A stretch of DNA of 15,765 nt, taken from assembly GCA_947462425.1 (NCBI GenBank), contig CANHPI010000018.1:1-15765 (forward strand), written 5' to 3'. A program made the position numbers and the translations under genes. Numbering within the stretch: the stretch's first letter is position 1; every line of letters starts with the position of its first letter. This stretch comes from Bacteroidota bacterium. Its GTDB lineage: Bacteria > Bacteroidota > Bacteroidia > B-17B0 > B-17BO. Below, one piece after another: positions 13,658-15,765 of the stretch. A model generated the notes under the pieces. The model was not told the origin of the DNA. It saw nothing but the letters and a program-made list of their open reading frames with translations, and made no database searches.

Positions 13658-14527
13658 TTATTTAATTGCCTTTAAGCTTAAATCCAAGCTTTTTACGTGA
13701 TGAGTTAATGCGCCAACAGAAATGAAATCGACACCGCATTTAGCGTAAGCTGCAATAGTTTTTTCGGTTATGCCACCTGAACTTTCTATTTCAAATTTAT
13801 TTCCAATTAATGCAACGGCTTTTTTTGTATCAGCTATTGTATAATTATCTAACATAATTCGTTGAAAACCACCTTTATTTAAAATGAGTTTTACATCATT
13901 TAAGGTTCGTGTTTCAACTTCTATTGGTAATTTCTTTTTTATTTTTTTTAAATAAGTATGTGTTGCCTCTAATGCTTCTGTAATTCCTCCTGAAAAATCA
14001 ATATGATTATCTTTTAGCATAATCATATCGTATAAACCAAATCGATGATTAGAGCCTCCGCCGATAACAACCGCCCATTTTTCAAAAAAACGAAAGCCTG
14101 GTGTTGTTTTTCTGGTATCAATTACTTTAGCTTTTGTTCCTTTGCACAAACTTTGCAAATAATTTGTTTTGGTTGCAATGGCACTCATGCGTTGCATTAC
14201 ATTTAAAACCAATCGCTCAGCAGTTAATAATTTTTGAGAACTACCTTCTACAATAAAAGCAATATCGCCAACTTTAATGTGTGCACCGTCATTTATTAAA
14301 ACGGTTACTTTAAATTTAGGATCAATTATTTTAAAAATTTCTTTTGCTGCTTCTACGCCTGCTAGAATGCCATTCTCCTTAACTAATAAATGACATTTAC
14401 CTTTTTGTGAAGTTGGAATAGTTGCTAAAGCAGAGTGATCTCCATCGCCAACATCTTCCTGTAAGGCATTTTGCACAAAGTTTTTAAAATTGAAATGTTT
14501 TTTGTGTTCTGAAATGAAATTAGCCAT
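13658..14527 (-). CDS. nadC: Nicotinate-nucleotide pyrophosphorylase (carboxylating)
   Basis: This is NadC (quinolinate phosphoribosyltransferase), which converts quinolinate and PRPP to nicotinate mononucleotide, CO2 and pyrophosphate in de novo NAD synthesis. It is 289 residues from the ATG at 14527, near the usual 280-290. Motifs include EDVGDGDHSA (24-33), TAERLVLNVMQRMSAIAT (102-119), DTRKTTPGFR (137-146) with PRPP/quinolinate-binding basic residues, GGGSNHRFGLYDMIMLKDNH (156-175), ESSGGI (248-253) and the C-terminal SVGALTH. The frame is open four codons further to a TTG at 14539, but the ATG is preferred because the family begins near it and it is the first standard start. The ATG overlaps the end of the upstream DUF4783 gene by 8 nt, so the two are surely cotranscribed and perhaps coupled. 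nadA and nadB are not in the window. Confidence 0.96.
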   Translation of the reverse strand: MANFISEHKKHFNFKNFVQNALQEDVGDGDHSALATIPTSQKGKCHLLVKENGILAGVEAAKEIFKIIDPKFKVTVLINDGAHIKVGDIAFIVEGSSQKLLTAERLVLNVMQRMSAIATKTNYLQSLCKGTKAKVIDTRKTTPGFRFFEKWAVVIGGGSNHRFGLYDMIMLKDNHIDFSGGITEALEATHTYLKKIKKKLPIEVETRTLNDVKLILNKGGFQRIMLDNYTIADTKKAVALIGNKFEIESSGGITEKTIAAYAKCGVDFISVGALTHHVKSLDLSLKAIK

Positions 14528-14894
14528 TATCGTTCTCAATTCTAAACTGCGAAATTAGGTTTCCTCTTACCAGAATGGAAATTCTAAATTTTCCGTTATT
14601 GGTATCTAATGATCCGGTAATAAACTGCTGTTCAACATTTACAACACTTGTATGACCTGTTTTGTAGCTTTTAACTTTATGTTTTGCGAAAAAATCTTCT
14701 ATTAAAACCTGAGCTTGAGATTTACTTAATAAGTCTTCTTGAGTTAAAACCTTAATAGAAATCTTTTCGGGAAAAAATTTTACCAAACTAGCGGCGTTTC
14801 CTTGTTTTAATGCATTTGAAATATCTTCAGAAATATCTTTTATGGTAAAAGAAAAACTGAAAATACTAATTAGAGTAATGACAAATAGTTTCAT
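14520..14894 (-). CDS. DUF4783 family exported protein
   Basis: This is a 124-residue protein with a signal peptide (MKLFVITLISIFSFSFT), so it is periplasmic or surface-located. The mature part, EDISNALKQGNAASLVKFF (23-41), SKSQAQVLIEDFFAKH (57-72), YKTGHTS, ITGSLDTNNGKFRISILV (92-109) and a closing QFRIE, fits the DUF4783 family of Bacteroidota, which has a small NTF2-like alpha/beta appearance. The function is unknown. The frame extends upstream to a TTG at 14924, but the ATG at 14894 is chosen because it begins a clean signal peptide and lies 20 nt after a good -7 box; the longer form would put ten extra residues before the signal and start inside the promoter region. It overlaps nadC by 8 nt. 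The order rlmH, DUF4783, nadC recurs in related genomes as I recall. Confidence 0.88.
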   Translation of the reverse strand: MKLFVITLISIFSFSFTIKDISEDISNALKQGNAASLVKFFPEKISIKVLTQEDLLSKSQAQVLIEDFFAKHKVKSYKTGHTSVVNVEQQFITGSLDTNNGKFRISILVRGNLISQFRIENDNG

Positions 14895-14913
14895 TAATAT
14901 TGTAAATTTATGA

Positions 14914-14942
14914 TAAAGATACAATTATTATGCCTAAAGCAA
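14914..14942 (-). promoter_or_regulatory. Promoter of the DUF4783-nadC operon
   Basis: Read on the minus strand there is a TTG (14942-14940), 18 nt, then TATCTTTA (14921-14914), which matches TAnnTTTG at seven of eight positions. Spacing is identical to the promoter at 1899-1927. The ATG at 14894 is 19 nt beyond the box. The region also has to serve rlmH in the opposite direction; TAAATTTA at 14903-14910 is a weak plus-strand candidate. Confidence 0.55.
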
Positions 14943-14959
14943 TTTAATATTAGTTAAAA

Positions 14960-15433
14960 ATGAAATTACAATTGATTCAAATAGAAAAAACAACAGATGC
15001 TTACATTTTAGAGGGCGTTAAAATATATACTGAGAGGTTAAAAAATTATATTTCTTTTAGCACGGAAACGATTTCAATGCACAAAAATATCCGTCAAAAG
15101 CCAATTGATGAGCAAAAAAATGCTGAAGCTAAAGAAATTGAAAAACTATTGGAACCATCTGACTTTTTAGTTTGCTTGGACGAACATGGTAAACAATTCA
15201 CATCTTTGCAGTTTGCTGAATTTTTGAATAAGAGAATGGTTTCCGGATGTAAACGTGTTGTTTTTTTAATTGGTGGACCTTTTGGGATTGATCAATCAAT
15301 ATTAAATAAAAGTTCTTATATTTTATCACTTTCAAACATGACTTTTTCTCATCAAATGATTCGTTTATTTTTTTGTGAGCAATTATATCGTGGGTTCTCT
15401 ATTTTAAAAAATGAAAAATATCATCACGAGTAG
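14960..15433 (+). CDS. rlmH: 23S rRNA (pseudouridine-1915-N3) methyltransferase
   Basis: RlmH is a small SPOUT-fold, SAM-dependent methyltransferase that modifies pseudouridine 1915 in helix 69 of 23S rRNA on assembled ribosomes. The protein is 157 residues, the usual length. The cofactor-binding knot is recognisable from LIGGPFGI (103-110), followed by LSLSNMTFSHQMIRLF (123-138) and EQLYRGFSILKNEKYHHE at the C-terminus, all family hallmarks. LDEHGKQFTSLQFAEFL (73-89) is the conserved middle block. The N-terminus MKLQLIQIEKT is a typical start. It is divergent from the DUF4783-nadC operon with only 65 nt between start codons, and is followed by a strong terminator, so it is a single-gene unit. 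Confidence 0.96.
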   Translation: MKLQLIQIEKTTDAYILEGVKIYTERLKNYISFSTETISMHKNIRQKPIDEQKNAEAKEIEKLLEPSDFLVCLDEHGKQFTSLQFAEFLNKRMVSGCKRVVFLIGGPFGIDQSILNKSSYILSLSNMTFSHQMIRLFFCEQLYRGFSILKNEKYHHE

Positions 15434-15441
15434 AAAATAGT

Positions 15442-15471
15442 TTCCCGCGAATTTCGAAGATGATCGCGGAA
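15442..15471. other. GC-rich hairpin downstream of rlmH
   Basis: TTCCCGCGA (15442-15450) pairs with TCGCGGAA (15464-15471) except for one bulged C, around a 13-nt loop. It is GC-rich for this genome and sits between the rlmH stop and the main terminator. No T run follows on the plus strand. It may stabilise the rlmH mRNA 3' end or form part of a double terminator. Confidence 0.45.
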
Positions 15472-15473
15472 TA

Positions 15474-15507
15474 AAAAAAGAGTAACTTTTTTGAGTTACT
15501 CTTTTTT
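15474..15507. terminator. Bidirectional terminator between rlmH and transketolase
   Basis: AAAAAAGAGTAACT (15474-15487) and AGTTACTCTTTTTT (15494-15507) form a perfect 14-bp stem with a 6-nt loop. The flanking A and T runs give a U tract on either strand, so it can serve both convergent genes. Confidence 0.88.
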
Positions 15508-15562
15508 CTTATAGTTTAGTTTTAAAATATATGCTTTAATCAGCGCGATCTGCGAGACATAA

Positions 15563-15765
15563 TTATTTTCTTCCCATTACTTTTTTGGCAGCATCAATAA
15601 TATTGATTGTGTCTAGTCCGTATTTTGTCATTAATTCATCAGGCGTTCCGCTTTCACCAAAACTATCATCAACAGCAACAAACTCTTGTGGAGTAGGCAT
15701 GTGGCGCGATAATAATTGAGCAACGCTATCACCTAAACCTCCGTTCATTTGGTGTTCTTCGGCCG
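15563..15765 (-). CDS. Transketolase, C-terminal part (5'-truncated by window edge)
   Basis: Only the last 66 codons are in the window; the gene enters from the right edge. The visible end contains EEHQMNGGLGDSVAQLLSRH, then PQEFVAVDDSFGESGTPDEL and KYGLDTINIIDAAKKVMGRK. The EEHQ...GGLG segment followed by the FGESG motif is characteristic of the C-terminal (transketolase_C) domain. It most resembles the C-terminal subunit of the split, two-gene transketolase found in many bacteria including Bacteroidota, but full-length transketolase cannot be excluded from this fragment. Transketolase moves two-carbon units between sugar phosphates in the pentose phosphate pathway. The Met at 15748 is internal and not the start. 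A bidirectional terminator lies 55 nt past the stop. Confidence 0.88.
   Translation of the reverse strand, partial: AEEHQMNGGLGDSVAQLLSRHMPTPQEFVAVDDSFGESGTPDELMTKYGLDTINIIDAAKKVMGRK

Noticed and set aside
14895..14924. Upstream TTG start for the DUF4783 gene, and similarly a TTG at 14539 for nadC
   Set aside because: Both extensions add residues before a natural ATG start. For DUF4783 the extension would displace the signal peptide from the N-terminus and begin at the promoter box.
1..15765. CRISPR arrays, tRNA or rRNA genes, insertion sequences, phage or defence genes
   Set aside because: None was found on either strand. The only repeats are the short elements at 1499-1571 and 13577-13649, which lack the spacer structure of CRISPR.

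Overview
This window reads as ordinary chromosome from an AT-rich member of the Bacteroidota, probably near Flavobacteriales or Sphingobacteriales. Four things support this. Start codons have A-rich leaders with almost no Shine-Dalgarno sites. Several promoters match the Bacteroidota pattern TTG, then 18-20 nt, then TAnnTTTG. One secreted protein carries a type IX secretion (T9SS) C-terminal sorting domain. The gene set (fused E1 alpha/beta 2-oxoacid dehydrogenase, DUF4783-nadC beside rlmH, apparently split transketolase, paired POT transporters) also fits. The order-level placement is inference.

Layout. 1-1319 (minus): N-terminal 439 codons of NAD(P) transhydrogenase alpha subunit, running off the left edge. 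1320-1633: a gap with a degenerate inverted-repeat (REP/BIME-like) element and a strong terminator. 1634-1873 (minus): a small secreted Lys/Cys-rich protein with its own promoter. 2198-4474 (plus): a T9SS-exported M12B-type metalloprotease. 4567-4758 (plus): a cold-shock protein between two terminators. 4905-8031 (plus): two tandem POT peptide transporters separated by a terminator-like hairpin only 18 nt before the second start codon. 8173-8841 (plus): an unrecognised lipoprotein. 8956-9879 (minus): a DUF58 protein. 10035-12035 (minus): fused E1 alpha/beta 2-oxoacid dehydrogenase. 12190-13449 (plus): a secreted GH16 glycosidase, whose stop codon overlaps the start of a 38-residue FeoB-associated-type Cys-rich membrane peptide. 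13577-13649: three 25-bp tandem repeats. 13658-14894 (minus): DUF4783 protein and nadC, overlapping by 8 nt. 14960-15433 (plus): rlmH, divergent from them. 15563-15765 (minus): C-terminal end of a transketolase subunit, running off the right edge.

Functionally the window mixes central metabolism (NAD(P)H balance, NAD synthesis, branched-chain or pyruvate oxidation, pentose phosphate), rRNA modification, and use of external polymers: a secreted protease followed, after the cold-shock gene, by two peptide importers, plus a GH16 glucanase. The protease and peptide transporters make a plausible functional neighbourhood but not an operon, because strong terminators separate them.

I found no rRNA, tRNA, CRISPR array, insertion sequence or phage gene, and no convincing new multi-gene system. 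The items most worth a second look are the small Cys-rich ORF coupled to the GH16 gene, the hairpin in front of the second POT gene, the two repeat loci, and the orphan Lys/Cys-rich secreted protein.
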